Source: Vibrio japonicus (lineage in GTDB: Bacteria; Pseudomonadota; Gammaproteobacteria; Enterobacterales; Vibrionaceae). Taken from it: a stretch of 64,000 nucleotides of DNA. Position numbers and translations under genes: made by a program. Of this stretch, positions 36,507 to 47,529 are shown in pieces (the first letter of the stretch is position 1; each line of letters opens with the position of its first letter). Location: the NCBI RefSeq assembly GCF_024582835.1, contig NZ_CP102096.1, positions 1,488,001 through 1,552,000 of the forward strand, given 5' to 3'. A model generated the notes under the pieces. It searched no databases. It saw only the letters and a list, made by a program, of their open reading frames with translations, and had not been told where the DNA came from.

Positions 36507-36536
36507 AAAAAAGGCTTGGTCATTCCAAGCCTTTTT
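36507..36536. terminator. Bidirectional terminator, purT / tpm
   Basis: AAAAAGGCTTGG (36508-36519) and CCAAGCCTTTTT (36525-36536) form a perfect stem with a 5-base loop; usable from both convergent genes. Confidence 0.9.
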
Positions 36537-36549
36537 CATCGTCAGCGGA

Positions 36550-37197
36550 TTATGATTCAATGAGATACACTTCTTCAGCGAATCGCGATAATCCTTTTTT
36601 GGCTATTTTCGGATGTTGTTCATCCGCTTCATCTCGATTCAGCCTAGTGATTTTAAACTCACCAAACAGACGATTCACTTCCTGCTCTGTAACAGCAAAT
36701 GGAGGACCAGACATCTCTTCCTGAATATAATCCAGCGTGACCAAAAGAATTCGGCCTCCCGGTTTCAGCAACGACTTAATGCGAAATGCATATTCCTCAC
36801 GCATCACTTCAGGCAACGCAACCAAAGCAGCGCGATCATAAATAATATCGGCGGACTGAACTGGCGCGGTAAAGAAATCACCCGCATAAATCGATAGCTC
36901 ATCAAACTGATAGAGTTCATGTTGCCCATTAATCGATGTCACCATTGGCGTATAAAAATGCTCAGCAAAGAAGGCTCGTACAGCAATTTTACTCAGCTCT
37001 ACGCCTTGCACCTCTTCGTGTTTGGTGGCTAGCCAAATTAAGTCTTCAGATTTCCCGCAAAGCGGAACAAGCACTTTGTCTTCGTAGCTAGGATTGGTTT
37101 CTTTCCAATACTCGATGAGCAGAGGGTTCACATCCTCAAGGTGAAAACCAATCTGATTGCTTGCCCACTTTCCGTGCCAAAATTCTGGATCTCTCAT
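36550..37197 (-). CDS. tpm: Thiopurine S-methyltransferase
   Basis: 215-residue SAM-dependent methyltransferase. Family features: [15 protein letters not shown] (about 6-20), [16 protein letters not shown] (SAM motif I, about 43-58) and [11 protein letters not shown]. The bacterial enzymes methylate thiopurines and also tellurite and selenium oxyanions. Single gene, convergent with purT. Confidence 0.94.
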   Translation of the reverse strand: MRDPEFWHGKWASNQIGFHLEDVNPLLIEYWKETNPSYEDKVLVPLCGKSEDLIWLATKHEEVQGVELSKIAVRAFFAEHFYTPMVTSINGQHELYQFDELSIYAGDFFTAPVQSADIIYDRAALVALPEVMREEYAFRIKSLLKPGGRILLVTLDYIQEEMSGPPFAVTEQEVNRLFGEFKITRLNRDEADEQHPKIAKKGLSRFAEEVYLIES

Positions 37198-37538
37198 ACT
37201 ATTCTCAGGTCTAACTTTAATATGCCATAGACTATACGAAAGCGGCGCTTATTGGTATCCCACGGCCATAACCAACTATTTTCACCTCAACGATATACCT
37301 TAACTCGCTATTCATAACGGGTTCAGATTGGCTCGCTATACTCATGAACATACGCCAAATAAGGATTCACGAAATACGATATTCGTTGATTGGGAGCTTG
37401 ATCCAAGATTTGAAAAGTATGGGGAAAATCAAATTGGAATCTGACATTTAGCCCCCACTATCTAGTAAAGATAAGTAGGACTTAGTTGAAACCTTTTTCG
37501 ACACCTTTTCTAAGTCACTGCGAATCTAAGGAGAGTGA
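37198..37538. other. tpm/relV spacer with a possible gene remnant
   Basis: A 38-codon frame from TTG 37328 to TGA 37444 encodes a protein-like peptide including TIFVDWELDPRFEKYGENQI, but has no ribosome-binding site and no family I know; it may be a decayed gene end or chance. The rest should hold the divergent promoters of tpm and relV. No operator is recognisable. Confidence 0.3.
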
Positions 37539-38312
37539 ATGAGCGTATTCCTAAGAACAACGGCACTCATGCTATTGATGCTCAGCCGTGCACCGGCTTT
37601 TGCCGCGATTCCAACTGCACCAGGTAGTGAGCAAAGCCGTTCCTCCAATCAAAATGAAGTCAGTTCTCAAGCGTTTAAGCACAACTTAAGTGGCTTATAC
37701 GGAATAAAATCCACTTCCGCGACTCCAATTCAACCCTATTCTGACTTCGATATTCTCTACACTAAAGCACACCAAGCGCAGGCTGAACTAGAGACGCTAT
37801 GCCAAAGTACCGCGCTTCTCACTTCAACCAATGCCTACTTTGCAGGTATAAAATCTGCAGACCGCGCAAGAGAAAAAATTACCCACAAGTTAAACGGTCA
37901 GCCTGAACGAATCACTGACTTAGCCAGAGCAACAATTGTTGCCAACGACATTGAAAGCCTGATGACGGTATACGAAGTACTTAGTCGAGAGACCACCATA
38001 GTGAACGTAAAAAATCGCTTCAAAAGCCCTAAAGCATCGGGGTACCGAGATCTTAACCTCCTCGTCCAACTTCCTAAAACGAAGCTCGTTGCTGAAGTTC
38101 AGATACATTTAAAAGCCATTGCAGATGTCAAAAATGGCGCAGAGCACGATTTTTATGAAAAGATCCAAACCATTGAAAGACGAGCAGCTTCGCAAAGCAG
38201 AGAGATGTCTGAGTTTGAAGTCGCCCAAATTCAGCAAATGCGCAACCAATCTAAAGCATTGTATCAAAAAGCCTGGCAGCCTTACTTAACCACGCACTTG
38301 AGTGCCGCTTAA
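37539..38312 (+). CDS. relV: Small alarmone synthetase RelV (RelA/SpoT domain)
   Basis: 257 residues. A single (p)ppGpp synthetase domain (about 68-230) with all key elements: Lys105, Arg109 and Lys113 in KSADRAREK, Asp127/Arg130 in TDLARA, Tyr169-Arg170-Asp171, and Glu186-Val-Gln188. No hydrolase, TGS or ACT domain. These line up, two residues lower, with the residues I recall as essential in V. cholerae RelV (K107, D129, R132, E188), and the position near tpm is the same. Odd: the N-terminus is a good signal peptide (hydrophobic 8-16, AFA at 20-22). Ribosome-binding sequence AAGGAG, 5 bases before the ATG. Confidence 0.92.
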   Translation: MSVFLRTTALMLLMLSRAPAFAAIPTAPGSEQSRSSNQNEVSSQAFKHNLSGLYGIKSTSATPIQPYSDFDILYTKAHQAQAELETLCQSTALLTSTNAYFAGIKSADRAREKITHKLNGQPERITDLARATIVANDIESLMTVYEVLSRETTIVNVKNRFKSPKASGYRDLNLLVQLPKTKLVAEVQIHLKAIADVKNGAEHDFYEKIQTIERRAASQSREMSEFEVAQIQQMRNQSKALYQKAWQPYLTTHLSAA

Positions 38313-38337
38313 TTCTTTGGCTTCCAAACACAAAAAA

Positions 38338-38360
38338 GCGCCACAGGATCTAAGTGGCGC
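38338..38360 (-). terminator. Terminator of the Spo0M-like gene
   Basis: On the minus strand GCGCCAC-N9-GTGGCGC is followed by TTTTTTG; it also separates the convergent relV gene. Confidence 0.85.
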
Positions 38361-38395
38361 TCATTAATAGCTAATTATTCCAAACCGAGTTTAAA

Positions 38396-39139
38396 CTACA
38401 CAGATAGCACGCGATTCGCTGCGTTGCTGATTTCAGAGTCACTCGCGCCTAACGGAAGCGTGAAAGAAACGTATTGGTCACCACGCATGCTCATCGCGCG
38501 ATCAACTTCCGCCAAACAATGCATTACCCCACCTTCAAGGATGAATGAAAGTTCGATTTCTTTCTTGTTTACAAAACCATTGTTGCGAAATTCAATTTCC
38601 TGATAACAACCAGATTTCGATGAGAAATTGCCACCACGAAGATAACCTTTTTCTACATCGGCTTTAACCATAGAAAAGCCAGCATTCTCTATTGCTGCGA
38701 TCACTTTAGCCGCAACAGGCAGAGGCTTAACTTCAATAAAGTCTCGGTCTTTTGGATCAATAGCGAACTCAATATCCAGAGACGTTTCTATCCAAACATG
38801 GCACAGGTTTTTTAGCGCTTTAAGTGCGGTAATTGGCGTTTCATCATCCAGCTTTATTTCAAACGGTACTTGTTTATTCTCATTAGGCTGGATAGTGAAT
38901 GGTTGAACGGCTTGTAACTTTCCAATAACAAAGTTTTGATAGCTCACACCGTTGTCGTTTTCTACCTTCATCTCTGTGCAGAGTTTCAAGTTGATCGCAT
39001 CAATCTGTTGCGCTACATCGCCACCTTGAATATGAACAATCCCTTTAAGAGTCTCACCTTGAAACAGTGACATACTTTCTAATACAGTATCCACCTTCGC
39101 AGCACCAATTCCTAAAGAAGCCTTTAACTTACCAAACAT
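38396..39139 (-). CDS. Spo0M/SpoM-family (arrestin-like) protein
   Basis: 247 residues. Opening MFGKLKASLGIGAAKVDTVL and the GGDVAQQIDAINLKLCTE segment are characteristic of the Spo0M family, which has an arrestin-like beta-sandwich fold. In Bacillus it influences sporulation and cell-envelope functions; in Vibrio the role is unknown. Cytoplasmic, no signal peptide, monocistronic. Confidence 0.88.
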   Translation of the reverse strand: MFGKLKASLGIGAAKVDTVLESMSLFQGETLKGIVHIQGGDVAQQIDAINLKLCTEMKVENDNGVSYQNFVIGKLQAVQPFTIQPNENKQVPFEIKLDDETPITALKALKNLCHVWIETSLDIEFAIDPKDRDFIEVKPLPVAAKVIAAIENAGFSMVKADVEKGYLRGGNFSSKSGCYQEIEFRNNGFVNKKEIELSFILEGGVMHCLAEVDRAMSMRGDQYVSFTLPLGASDSEISNAANRVLSV

Positions 39140-39289
39140 TTTGTTTCCTTGTGACTAGGTTATTAGCACTCATCATTTAACGCGCTCAACACGAGATAGC
39201 AAGCCATTTCTCTATTTCGCTCGTTGAAATGTGGCGGACTCTCATATTCGGGTTATCTATGTTACCCGTACTTGAAAAATGGGAGTAAA

Positions 39290-39311
39290 TGTATAACCAT
39301 TTGTATAGTCA
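39290..39311 (+). promoter_or_regulatory. HutC operator half-sites upstream of hutC
   Basis: Two copies of TGTATANNCA, TGTATAACCA (39290-39299) and TGTATAGTCA (39302-39311), lie 24-45 bases before hutC. The same pattern, as TGTATATACA, occurs before hutI. Autoregulation by HutC is the natural reading. Confidence 0.65.
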
Positions 39312-39334
39312 AATGTATTTTTTAGTTGAAAGCG

Positions 39335-40045
39335 ATGAGTAACTCCCCTTTATATCTGCAAATAAAACAGTTCATTAACAAAAAAATTGAATCTGGCCAG
39401 TGGCCGGTAGGTCAACAGATCACAACAGAACTGGAGCTAACCAAGCAGTTTAATGTGAGTAGAATGACGGTCAACAAAGCAATTCGCGATTTGGTTTCAG
39501 AAGGCAAACTACAGCGAAAGCCACGGTTAGGCACGTTTGTATGTGCGCCTGAAGAAAAGGCCGAGTCCCCTCTTCTTGATATCCGCAACATTGCCGAAGA
39601 AGTATCCCAACGAGGTAAGAACTACTCGAGCAAAGTGGTGAAACAACTTGCTCTGCCAGCCGATGAGCGTATTGCAACGAAACTCGGGGTGATGCTCAAC
39701 ACACCTGTTTTCTATAGTGAAATCATCCACTTTGAAGACAAGTCACCGATTCAACTTGAGTTGCGATGGGTCAATTCCGCTTATGCTCCGAATTACCTAG
39801 AGCAAGATTTCACTCAGATTACGCCAAACCAATACCTATCCCAGAACTGCCCGTTGAGTGCCATTGAACATACTGTCGAGGCCATTATTGCAGATGCTCA
39901 TATTCGTTCTTCCCTAGAGCTCAACGCAAATGAACCCTGCTTACTGCTAAACCGTAGAACATGGAGTCAAGATAAGCTGGTGAGTTCCGCATTACTCTAC
40001 CATCCTGGCACTAAATACAAATTAAGCTCTAAGATTTTGCTCTGA
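39335..40045 (+). CDS. hutC: Histidine utilisation repressor
   Basis: 236 residues from the ATG at 39335. GntR/HutC family: winged helix with TELELTKQFNVSRMTVNKAIRDL (about 27-49) and an UTRA effector domain (about 90-232) with SALLYHPGTKY near the end. HutC represses hut genes and is released by urocanate. First gene of the hut cluster, with TGTATA-type operators before itself and before hutI. Confidence 0.95.
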   Translation: MSNSPLYLQIKQFINKKIESGQWPVGQQITTELELTKQFNVSRMTVNKAIRDLVSEGKLQRKPRLGTFVCAPEEKAESPLLDIRNIAEEVSQRGKNYSSKVVKQLALPADERIATKLGVMLNTPVFYSEIIHFEDKSPIQLELRWVNSAYAPNYLEQDFTQITPNQYLSQNCPLSAIEHTVEAIIADAHIRSSLELNANEPCLLLNRRTWSQDKLVSSALLYHPGTKYKLSSKILL

Positions 40046-40123
40046 CTTAGAGCTTCACACTTCACAGCTGATCACATTTTTGCAACATCACGCTTGCACA
40101 TTTGACTAACCTAAACCAATATT

Positions 40124-40133
40124 TGTATATACA
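40124..40133. promoter_or_regulatory. HutC operator upstream of hutI
   Basis: TGTATATACA, a perfect 10-bp palindrome, 26 bases before the hutI ATG. It is the symmetric form of the half-sites seen before hutC. Confidence 0.75.
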
Positions 40134-40159
40134 TTTAAACCTTTGTGGATTTAGACAGA

Positions 40160-41401
40160 ATGAGTGACCCGAACAACACCCTAAAACCTTCCAACCAAGA
40201 CATTGATTTGGTGCTGACAAACGCGCGCATCGTATCGATGACCAGCGGTGGTGAGGGCTATCAGGTATCTGAACCCACTCATATTCAAATCCATGAAGGG
40301 AAGATTGTTAAGATCTCTGGTGATGTTCCTGTCGATACAAATGTATACGACTGCAAGAACCAACTCGTCACACCGGGGTTTATCGATTGCCACACTCATC
40401 TGATTTACGCCGGAAACCGCGCCAATGAGTTCGAAATGAGATTGAATGGCGTCCCTTATCAGGAGATCGCGAATCAAGGTGGCGGTATTCTATCTACGGT
40501 ACGAGCAACGCGTGAAGCAAGTGAAGAACAACTTATTGAGTTAGCACTTCCCCGTTTGGACGGTCTGATTCGCACTGGTGTTACGACCGTAGAAGTAAAA
40601 TCCGGTTATGGTCTCACGCTTAATGACGAAGTAAAAATGCTCCGCGCAGCAAAAGCGCTAGAAGATCACCGAAAAATTCGTGTATCAACAACCTTACTTG
40701 CCGCACATGCACTCCCTCCAGAGTATGCAGGCAGAGCAGATGACTACATTGATTATGTTTGCCAAGAAATCATCCCGCTTGTCGCTGAAGAGCAGCTTGC
40801 CACCAGCGTTGATGTTTTTTGTGAATCAATTGGTTTCAACCTAGCTCAAACTGAGAAAGTTTTCCGCGCCGCGCAGCAACATGGCTTGACGGTCAAAGGC
40901 CATACAGAACAGTTATCAAATTTGGGTGGTACTGAACTAACCGCACGTTACTCTGGCCTATCTGCGGATCACATTGAATTTTTGGATGAGCACGGCGTTA
41001 TCGCTATGGCAAAATCCGGCACGGTCGCCACGTTACTTCCAGGTGCGTTTTACTTCCTTCGCGAAACCCAATTGCCGCCGATTGAGTTACTACGTAAACA
41101 CAACGTTCCTATGGCAATCGCGACAGATTTGAATCCTGGCACATCACCTTTCGCAGATTTGACTATGATGATGAACATGGGCTGTACGTTGTTTGGTTTG
41201 ACTCCAGAAGAAACGTTACGCGGAGTAACATGCAACGCGGCAAAAGCATTGGGCTATGGCGAAAGCAGGGGGCAAATTCAATCTGGTTTTGATGCCGACC
41301 TTGCCATTTGGGATATAACACATCCTGCTGATTTTAGTTATCAACAAGGTATCTCTCGCCTGTCCGCACGTCTTGTCAATGGAGAGCTAAATCATGTCTG
41401 A
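40160..41401 (+). CDS. hutI: Imidazolonepropionase
   Basis: 413 residues from the ATG at 40160 (a GTG 15 bases earlier is in frame). Amidohydrolase superfamily: metal-binding DCHTH (about 75-79), the [15 protein letters not shown] segment typical of HutI, KGHTEQ and a late ATDLNPG. It hydrolyses 4-imidazolone-5-propanoate to N-formimino-glutamate. Its end overlaps hutG by 8 bases. Confidence 0.96.
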   Translation: MSDPNNTLKPSNQDIDLVLTNARIVSMTSGGEGYQVSEPTHIQIHEGKIVKISGDVPVDTNVYDCKNQLVTPGFIDCHTHLIYAGNRANEFEMRLNGVPYQEIANQGGGILSTVRATREASEEQLIELALPRLDGLIRTGVTTVEVKSGYGLTLNDEVKMLRAAKALEDHRKIRVSTTLLAAHALPPEYAGRADDYIDYVCQEIIPLVAEEQLATSVDVFCESIGFNLAQTEKVFRAAQQHGLTVKGHTEQLSNLGGTELTARYSGLSADHIEFLDEHGVIAMAKSGTVATLLPGAFYFLRETQLPPIELLRKHNVPMAIATDLNPGTSPFADLTMMMNMGCTLFGLTPEETLRGVTCNAAKALGYGESRGQIQSGFDADLAIWDITHPADFSYQQGISRLSARLVNGELNHV

Positions 41402-42407
41402 ATCAATGAAATCTATCCTACCCACTACCAATCAAGAGTTTCATTGGCAAGGTAGACATGACGCAGAAGACGGCAACTTAGGCAAACGCGTCCATCATGT
41501 CATCAAGAAAGTCTCTGTTCAGGATTTAGAGTCCTACCGAAATGCCGTAAGTATTCTTGGCTTTGCATGTGACGCTGGTGTAGCGCGCAACAAAGGACGC
41601 GTTGGGGCTCGCAAAGCGCCTGACCTTATCCGCCGCGCTTTGGCTAACATGGCTTGGCACAACAAAACGACGCTGATTGATTTGGGCAACATTAGCTGCG
41701 AAGACGATTTACTTGAGCAAGCGCAGTCTGATTGTGCCGCTGTGATTGGGCACGCTTTGCACTATACACCTGTGATCACATTGGGCGGTGGTCATGAAGT
41801 GGCTTGGGCTTCGTTTCAAGGACTCGCGCGTTACTTTGAGTCAATTAGCCCAGCGAAACCACCTAAGATTGGCATCATTAATTTTGACGCTCACTTTGAT
41901 TTACGTGCATTTGAAAGCATGAACGCAGAGGTGATGCCAAGCTCGGGCACACCATTCAACCAAATACAACGATACTGTCAGGAAAACAACTGGCCGTTCC
42001 ACTACGCTTGCTTGGGAGTTAGTCGTGCCAGCAATACAGAAGCACTCTTTAAGCGCGCTGATGAGCTAAACGTGTGGTACGTAGAAGACAAAGATCTTTC
42101 TCATTTAAACCACATTTATCACCTAACGCAGCTACAGCATTTTATCGACAATTGTGACTACATCTACCTCACTATCGATTTAGACGTATTCCCAGCGGCA
42201 TCGGCGCCAGGCGTAAGCGCTCCAGCAGCGCGTGGCGTAAGTATGGATACATTATCGATCTTTTTAGACAGAATTTTGCATTACAAACAGAAGTTAGTCA
42301 TCGCAGACATTGCCGAGTATAACCCGACTTATGACGTAGACAGTCAAACAGCCCGGTTAGCAGCAAGGCTTTGTTGGGATATGGCCAACGCATTTTCAGA
42401 TAAATAA
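41394..42407 (+). CDS. hutG: Formimidoylglutamase
   Basis: 337-residue ureohydrolase (arginase family). Binuclear manganese ligands: GGGHEVAWA (about 125-133), NFDAHFDLR (about 161-169) and [20 protein letters not shown]. It converts N-formimino-glutamate to glutamate and formamide. Translation is coupled to hutI through the 8-base overlap. Confidence 0.96.
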   Translation: MSESMKSILPTTNQEFHWQGRHDAEDGNLGKRVHHVIKKVSVQDLESYRNAVSILGFACDAGVARNKGRVGARKAPDLIRRALANMAWHNKTTLIDLGNISCEDDLLEQAQSDCAAVIGHALHYTPVITLGGGHEVAWASFQGLARYFESISPAKPPKIGIINFDAHFDLRAFESMNAEVMPSSGTPFNQIQRYCQENNWPFHYACLGVSRASNTEALFKRADELNVWYVEDKDLSHLNHIYHLTQLQHFIDNCDYIYLTIDLDVFPAASAPGVSAPAARGVSMDTLSIFLDRILHYKQKLVIADIAEYNPTYDVDSQTARLAARLCWDMANAFSDK

Positions 42408-42495
42408 TAAAAACCAGTGAGCAGTGAAGCTAGGTCTGAAAAGGCTTGGCCGGATCAATGCAAGCTGAATTTAGTGAAACACAAGGAGTCTTACC

Positions 42496-44193
42496 ATGAC
42501 GGAACGCCAAGTAGAAGATAAGCGTCTCGATACTACTCGTACAATTCGTGCTCCACACGGCACCACTTTGAGAGCGAAATCTTGGCTGACGGAAGCCCCA
42601 CTTCGCATGTTAATGAACAACCTAGACCCAGATGTGGCAGAACACCCGCACTCTCTGGTTGTTTACGGCGGTATCGGCCGAGCAGCTCGTAACTGGGAAT
42701 GCTATGACAAGATTGTGGAAGTGCTTGAGCGCCTAGAAGACGACCAAACGCTTTTGGTTCAGTCTGGTAAGCCTGTTGCGGTTTTCCCTACGCATAAAAA
42801 TGCGCCTCGCGTTCTGATTGCAAACTCTAACCTTGTTCCACACTGGGCAAACTGGGAACACTTTAACGAACTCGATAAGCAAGGCCTGATGATGTATGGC
42901 CAGATGACAGCAGGTAGCTGGATTTATATCGGTTCTCAAGGCATTGTTCAGGGGACTTACGAAACATTTGTTTCAGTCGCGAAGAAACACTTTGATGGTA
43001 ACCCTAAAGGTCGCTGGATTTTAACTGGCGGTCTTGGCGGTATGGGTGGCGCTCAGCCTCTTGCAGCGACAATGGCTGGATTCTCTATGATCGCTGTCGA
43101 GTGTGATGAGTCACGAATCGACTACCGTCTACGTACAGGCTACGTCGATAAAAAAGCAACAAGTCTGGATGAAGCACTGTCTATCGTTTATGAATCTGAC
43201 ACACCAGTTTCTGTTGGCCTACTTGCAAACGCAGCGGACGTGTTCCCAGAACTTGTTGAACGCAACATTACGCCAGACGTTGTTACCGACCAAACCTCTG
43301 CACACGATCCACTTAACGGCTACCTACCGCTAGGTTGGTCTATGCAGCACGCAGCGGAAATGCGCCTGAAAGACGAAGCGGCGGTTGTTAAAGCGGCGAA
43401 AGAGTCAATGGCAGTGCAAGTCAAAGCAATGCTAGACCTACAATCTCGCGGCGCGGCAACACTTGATTATGGTAATAACATCCGTCAGATGGCTCTGGAA
43501 GAAGGCGTAGAAAACGCGTTTGATTTCCCAGGATTTGTACCGGCTTACATTCGCCCACTTTTCTGTGAAGGCATTGGTCCTTTCCGTTGGGCTGCGCTGT
43601 CTGGTGACCCAGAAGACATTTACAAAACAGACCAAAAAGTTAAAGAGCTGATTCCAGATAACCCACATCTACACAACTGGTTAGATATGGCACGCGAGCG
43701 TATCCAGTTCCAAGGACTTCCTGCACGTATCTGTTGGGTTGGCTTGAAAGACCGTAAACGTCTTGGCGAAGCATTTAACGAAATGGTGAAAAACGGTGAA
43801 CTGAAAGCCCCTATCGTTATCGGCCGTGACCACCTAGATTCTGGTTCTGTTGCAAGCCCGAACCGTGAAACGGAAGGTATGATGGATGGTTCGGATGCGG
43901 TATCAGACTGGCCGCTACTTAACGCACTGCTAAACACTGCTGGCGGCGCAACTTGGGTATCGCTGCACCATGGTGGTGGCGTTGGTATGGGCTTCTCTCA
44001 GCACTCAGGCATGGTTATCTGTTGTGATGGTAGCGATGATGCGGCAGAACGTATTGCTCGCGTACTACACAATGACCCAGGTACTGGTGTTATGCGACAT
44101 GCAGACGCTGGCTACGACATCGCTAAGAAATGCGCCGCTGAGCAAGGCTTAGACCTGCCAATGCTCAACGAAGAACTCAAGAACCTTAAATAA
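42496..44193 (+). CDS. hutU: Urocanate hydratase
   Basis: 565 residues, normal length. The NAD-binding region contains [20 protein letters not shown] (about 176-195), and [10 protein letters not shown] carries the conserved active-site Cys region. HutU hydrates urocanate to imidazolonepropionate with tightly bound NAD+. An 88-base gap with AAGGAG before the ATG separates it from hutG; no terminator is seen there. Confidence 0.97.
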   Translation: MTERQVEDKRLDTTRTIRAPHGTTLRAKSWLTEAPLRMLMNNLDPDVAEHPHSLVVYGGIGRAARNWECYDKIVEVLERLEDDQTLLVQSGKPVAVFPTHKNAPRVLIANSNLVPHWANWEHFNELDKQGLMMYGQMTAGSWIYIGSQGIVQGTYETFVSVAKKHFDGNPKGRWILTGGLGGMGGAQPLAATMAGFSMIAVECDESRIDYRLRTGYVDKKATSLDEALSIVYESDTPVSVGLLANAADVFPELVERNITPDVVTDQTSAHDPLNGYLPLGWSMQHAAEMRLKDEAAVVKAAKESMAVQVKAMLDLQSRGAATLDYGNNIRQMALEEGVENAFDFPGFVPAYIRPLFCEGIGPFRWAALSGDPEDIYKTDQKVKELIPDNPHLHNWLDMARERIQFQGLPARICWVGLKDRKRLGEAFNEMVKNGELKAPIVIGRDHLDSGSVASPNRETEGMMDGSDAVSDWPLLNALLNTAGGATWVSLHHGGGVGMGFSQHSGMVICCDGSDDAAERIARVLHNDPGTGVMRHADAGYDIAKKCAAEQGLDLPMLNEELKNLK

Positions 44194-44219
44194 TCAGACC
44201 TGAATTAAGGAAAATGAAA

Positions 44220-45752
44220 ATGTTAAATTTAATGCTAAAGCCGGGACATGTTAGCTTAAAAGAACTTCGTCAAGTCAGCCGTTCACCTGTGAACTTATCA
44301 CTTGACCCAGCAGCATTTCCTGCGATTGAAGAAAGCACTCAGGTCGTTGAACAAGTTATCGCTGAAGATCGCACTGTTTACGGTATTAACACAGGTTTCG
44401 GCCTACTAGCCAATACTCGTATTGCGCCAGAAGATCTTGAAACACTGCAGAAAAGTATTGTGCTGTCACACGCGGCGGGTATTGGCAAGTTTATGTCCGA
44501 TGAGACGGTTCGCCTAATGATGGTACTTAAGATCAACAGCTTGTCTCGCGGTTATTCAGGTATCCGTCTGAAAGTTATTCAAGCATTGATTCAACTGGTG
44601 AATTCACAAGTCTACCCATGCGTACCGCAAAAAGGTTCTGTGGGTGCGTCTGGCGACTTAGCACCGCTTGCGCATATGAGCACCGTCCTTTTGGGTGAAG
44701 GTCAAGCGCGACACAATGGCAAAATCATTTCGGGCCTAGAGGCACTAAAAATTGCAGGTCTAGACCCAATCACTCTCGCGCCAAAAGAAGGGTTAGCACT
44801 TCTAAACGGTACTCAGGCTTCCACTGCGTTTGCCCTTGAAGGTCTATTCGCCGCAGAAGACTTGTTTGCCTCTGCTACCGTATGTGGTGCGATGTCGGTT
44901 GAAGCAGCACTCGGTAGTCGCCGCCCGTTTGACCCACGTATTCACCGTGTACGCGGCCATCGTGGTCAAATGGATGCTGCACTGGCATATCGCCATATGT
45001 TGGACGTCAGCAGTGAGATCGGTGATTCACACACAAGCTGTGAAAAAGTACAAGATCCATACTCACTACGCTGTCAGCCTCAGGTGATGGGCGCGTGTTT
45101 ACAGCAAATTCGCAATTCCGCTGATATTTTGGAAGTCGAATCGAACTCAGTCTCGGATAACCCGCTTGTATTCGCTGATGATGGCGACATTATCTCAGGT
45201 GGTAACTTCCATGCAGAACCCGTCGCAATGGCAGCAGATAACCTTGCTTTGGCAATTGCAGAGATTGGTAGCCTGTCTGAACGTCGTATGGCTTTGCTTA
45301 TCGACAGCGCGCTCAGTAAGTTGCCTCCATTCTTGGTGGATAACGGCGGCGTAAACTCTGGCTTTATGATTGCTCAGGTAACATCTGCAGCACTAGCAAG
45401 TGAGAATAAAACACTAGCTCACCCTGCTTCTGTGGATAGCTTGCCTACATCTGCAAACCAAGAAGATCACGTATCAATGGCAACATTCGCAGGTCGTCGC
45501 TTGCGCGATATGGCGGAGAACACACGTGGCATTTTGGCGGTAGAGTACCTGTCAGCTGCTCAAGGCCTTGATTTCCGTGCGCCAAACAAGTCTTCAGCTC
45601 GTGTAGAGGAAGCAAAGCAAATTCTTCGTGAACGTGTCTCTTTCTATGATAAAGACCGTTACTTTGCGCCAGATATTGAACAAGCGAACGCTCTGCTAAA
45701 ACTGGCTGTGCACAACCATATGATGCCAGAAGCAATACTGCCAAGCATCTAA
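44220..45752 (+). CDS. hutH: Histidine ammonia-lyase
   Basis: 510 residues from the ATG at 44220; an ATG 6 bases earlier is too close to AAGGA. The MIO-forming Ala-Ser-Gly is residues 143-145 in [12 protein letters not shown]. Active-site Tyr is in VYGINTGFG. It removes ammonia from histidine to give urocanate, the inducer of the operon. Last hut gene; followed by a terminator. Confidence 0.97.
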   Translation: MLNLMLKPGHVSLKELRQVSRSPVNLSLDPAAFPAIEESTQVVEQVIAEDRTVYGINTGFGLLANTRIAPEDLETLQKSIVLSHAAGIGKFMSDETVRLMMVLKINSLSRGYSGIRLKVIQALIQLVNSQVYPCVPQKGSVGASGDLAPLAHMSTVLLGEGQARHNGKIISGLEALKIAGLDPITLAPKEGLALLNGTQASTAFALEGLFAAEDLFASATVCGAMSVEAALGSRRPFDPRIHRVRGHRGQMDAALAYRHMLDVSSEIGDSHTSCEKVQDPYSLRCQPQVMGACLQQIRNSADILEVESNSVSDNPLVFADDGDIISGGNFHAEPVAMAADNLALAIAEIGSLSERRMALLIDSALSKLPPFLVDNGGVNSGFMIAQVTSAALASENKTLAHPASVDSLPTSANQEDHVSMATFAGRRLRDMAENTRGILAVEYLSAAQGLDFRAPNKSSARVEEAKQILRERVSFYDKDRYFAPDIEQANALLKLAVHNHMMPEAILPSI

Positions 45753-45777
45753 CAACAGCGCTATTCACTAATCAAAG

Positions 45778-45805
45778 ACCCCCACTCGCGAGTGGGGATC
45801 TTTAT
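45778..45805. terminator. Terminator shared by hutH and the vesB-like gene
   Basis: CCCCACTCGCGAGTGGGG (45780-45797) is a perfect palindrome, followed on the plus strand by ATCTTTATTTTT. Confidence 0.85.
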
Positions 45806-45807
45806 TT

Positions 45808-47412
45808 TTACTTGTTGCGTCTTAGTAGTGGTAACAAGACAAGCAAGGACAACCAGCCAAAACTTCCTCCGCCACCTTCGATTCTCTTAAGGCCAGACGT
45901 CGCACTCGGATTTGCCACTTTTCGGAAGCTTAAGAGATACGCAGCATCTTCCCCTTCGTCAATCGATCCATCCTTGTGATATTCAAACTTAATGCGGTTT
46001 CTCACCGCAGGTAAATAGACTTGGACTTCATCCGTAAACTGTCCCCCAACACCATAATATTCGACACCATTGATATAAATTGATAACGGATCAGCAGACT
46101 CGGAAGAGACTCTTACCTTCAATTCGTAGTGACCTGGCGACAGATCATCAAAGATCACCGTTGATCGCTCATTGTGTGTGATAGGCGCAGTTCGAATCCC
46201 ACTTGAAGCAGCTTGCCATGGCTTATCATTGGTATAAACCGTCACACCTTCTAAAGAAAAGACCTCTGAAAGTTCCGAGCTTGCCTGCATAGCAACTTCA
46301 TATCTGGCACCGGAATCTACGCTACGGCTCTGCCCATTTTGCTGATAGTTAAATGTGATACCTAAGTACTCAGCTCCATACATTTGCGCGTTAAAGCTAA
46401 CTCGGACAACACAGCTTTCACCTTTGTTTAGTGTTCCTTTTGTCGCACAGCTGTTCTCTGTAATAAATGTATTATCAAACCAAGGCTGAGCACTCGTATA
46501 GGTGAGTGCGTCAGCAGAAAGATTCGTAAACGTGAAGTCGTGACTACTTGAACCTAGCCCTGTATAACCAGCAAAGCTGTATTGGCTATAGCTTAAACCA
46601 GATGTGATTTGATCAATCCATTCAACGTACTTGCTTATGTTGGTATACACACCATAAGAGCTCGCGTCACCGCATCGCATAGAACCAAAACTTACGATGC
46701 CTAATTGAGTTCCGCTGTTGCCTAGAACAAGCGGCCCCCCGCTATCACCACGGCAGGAGTCATGTCCTTCGAAGCTGTTGCCGGCGCAAAAGTTCTCAGA
46801 GTCAACATCGCTAGATACGCCTCTAAAGGCAGTCGCACACGTGCCTTGATCGACCATAGGTACTGTCACTTCAAGCAATTGAGCCGACGTTGTATGGTTG
46901 CCATATTCAGGCGTCGTAGAACCCCAGCCAGCAACAGTCATACTGGCTCCGACTGGTGTAGCAGCACGAGTATTAGCATCAGCTAACTGAACAGGAATGG
47001 CTTCATTAGTGGTTAACACTCTCGGTAACTCAATGATAGCAATATCGTTTACTAACGAATCACTATCGTAGTCAGGATGAATATAGAATTGCTGGGCAGG
47101 TAGCCTTACCCCTTCATTAAGCTCATTGTTGAGGTTGTTGATGCCGACAATCACGTCAAAGTCGTCTTTAGAAACATTTTCGACACAGTGCGCTGCAGTC
47201 AAAATGTAGTGATCACCAATGTAGCTAGCGCCGCAAAACTGCCCTTCATAGGCAGAGGCACCTTTAGCCACTAAAGCTGTCATGTAAGGCCAGTCATTAC
47301 TTGTTGCGGTTGTTCCGTCAATAATTCGTGGGGAAATGTCTTGGGCAACACTTGTCGCAGTTAACAGGCAAGTCGCTGAGGCAATAAATGGAGAAATGGG
47401 CCAACGTATCAT
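45808..47412 (-). CDS. vesB: Secreted trypsin-like serine protease with GlyGly-CTERM tail (VesB type)
   Basis: 534 residues: signal peptide (1-23), short propeptide with activation site SPR29-IIDG, chymotrypsin-fold domain with His75 (LTAAHC), Asp123 (NDIAII) and Ser224 (GDSGGP). Asp218 is in the primary specificity pocket, hence trypsin-like cleavage after Arg/Lys. A beta-rich C-terminal domain follows, then a GGGGSFGWL motif, a hydrophobic helix and RRNK: the GlyGly-CTERM signal processed by rhombosortase on type II secretion substrates. In V. cholerae VesB lies beside the hut genes, as here. Confidence 0.9.
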   Translation of the reverse strand: MIRWPISPFIASATCLLTATSVAQDISPRIIDGTTATSNDWPYMTALVAKGASAYEGQFCGASYIGDHYILTAAHCVENVSKDDFDVIVGINNLNNELNEGVRLPAQQFYIHPDYDSDSLVNDIAIIELPRVLTTNEAIPVQLADANTRAATPVGASMTVAGWGSTTPEYGNHTTSAQLLEVTVPMVDQGTCATAFRGVSSDVDSENFCAGNSFEGHDSCRGDSGGPLVLGNSGTQLGIVSFGSMRCGDASSYGVYTNISKYVEWIDQITSGLSYSQYSFAGYTGLGSSSHDFTFTNLSADALTYTSAQPWFDNTFITENSCATKGTLNKGESCVVRVSFNAQMYGAEYLGITFNYQQNGQSRSVDSGARYEVAMQASSELSEVFSLEGVTVYTNDKPWQAASSGIRTAPITHNERSTVIFDDLSPGHYELKVRVSSESADPLSIYINGVEYYGVGGQFTDEVQVYLPAVRNRIKFEYHKDGSIDEGEDAAYLLSFRKVANPSATSGLKRIEGGGGSFGWLSLLVLLPLLRRNK

Positions 47413-47529
47413 GCATTCAGTTTCCTATTGGTCATATACACTGGCGACCAATCATACCGCTGAATACCAAATCGAAATACCTCTACCGGAGCTTATTAAT
47501 AAAAACTCATTAAGAATTGGGATCCAACG

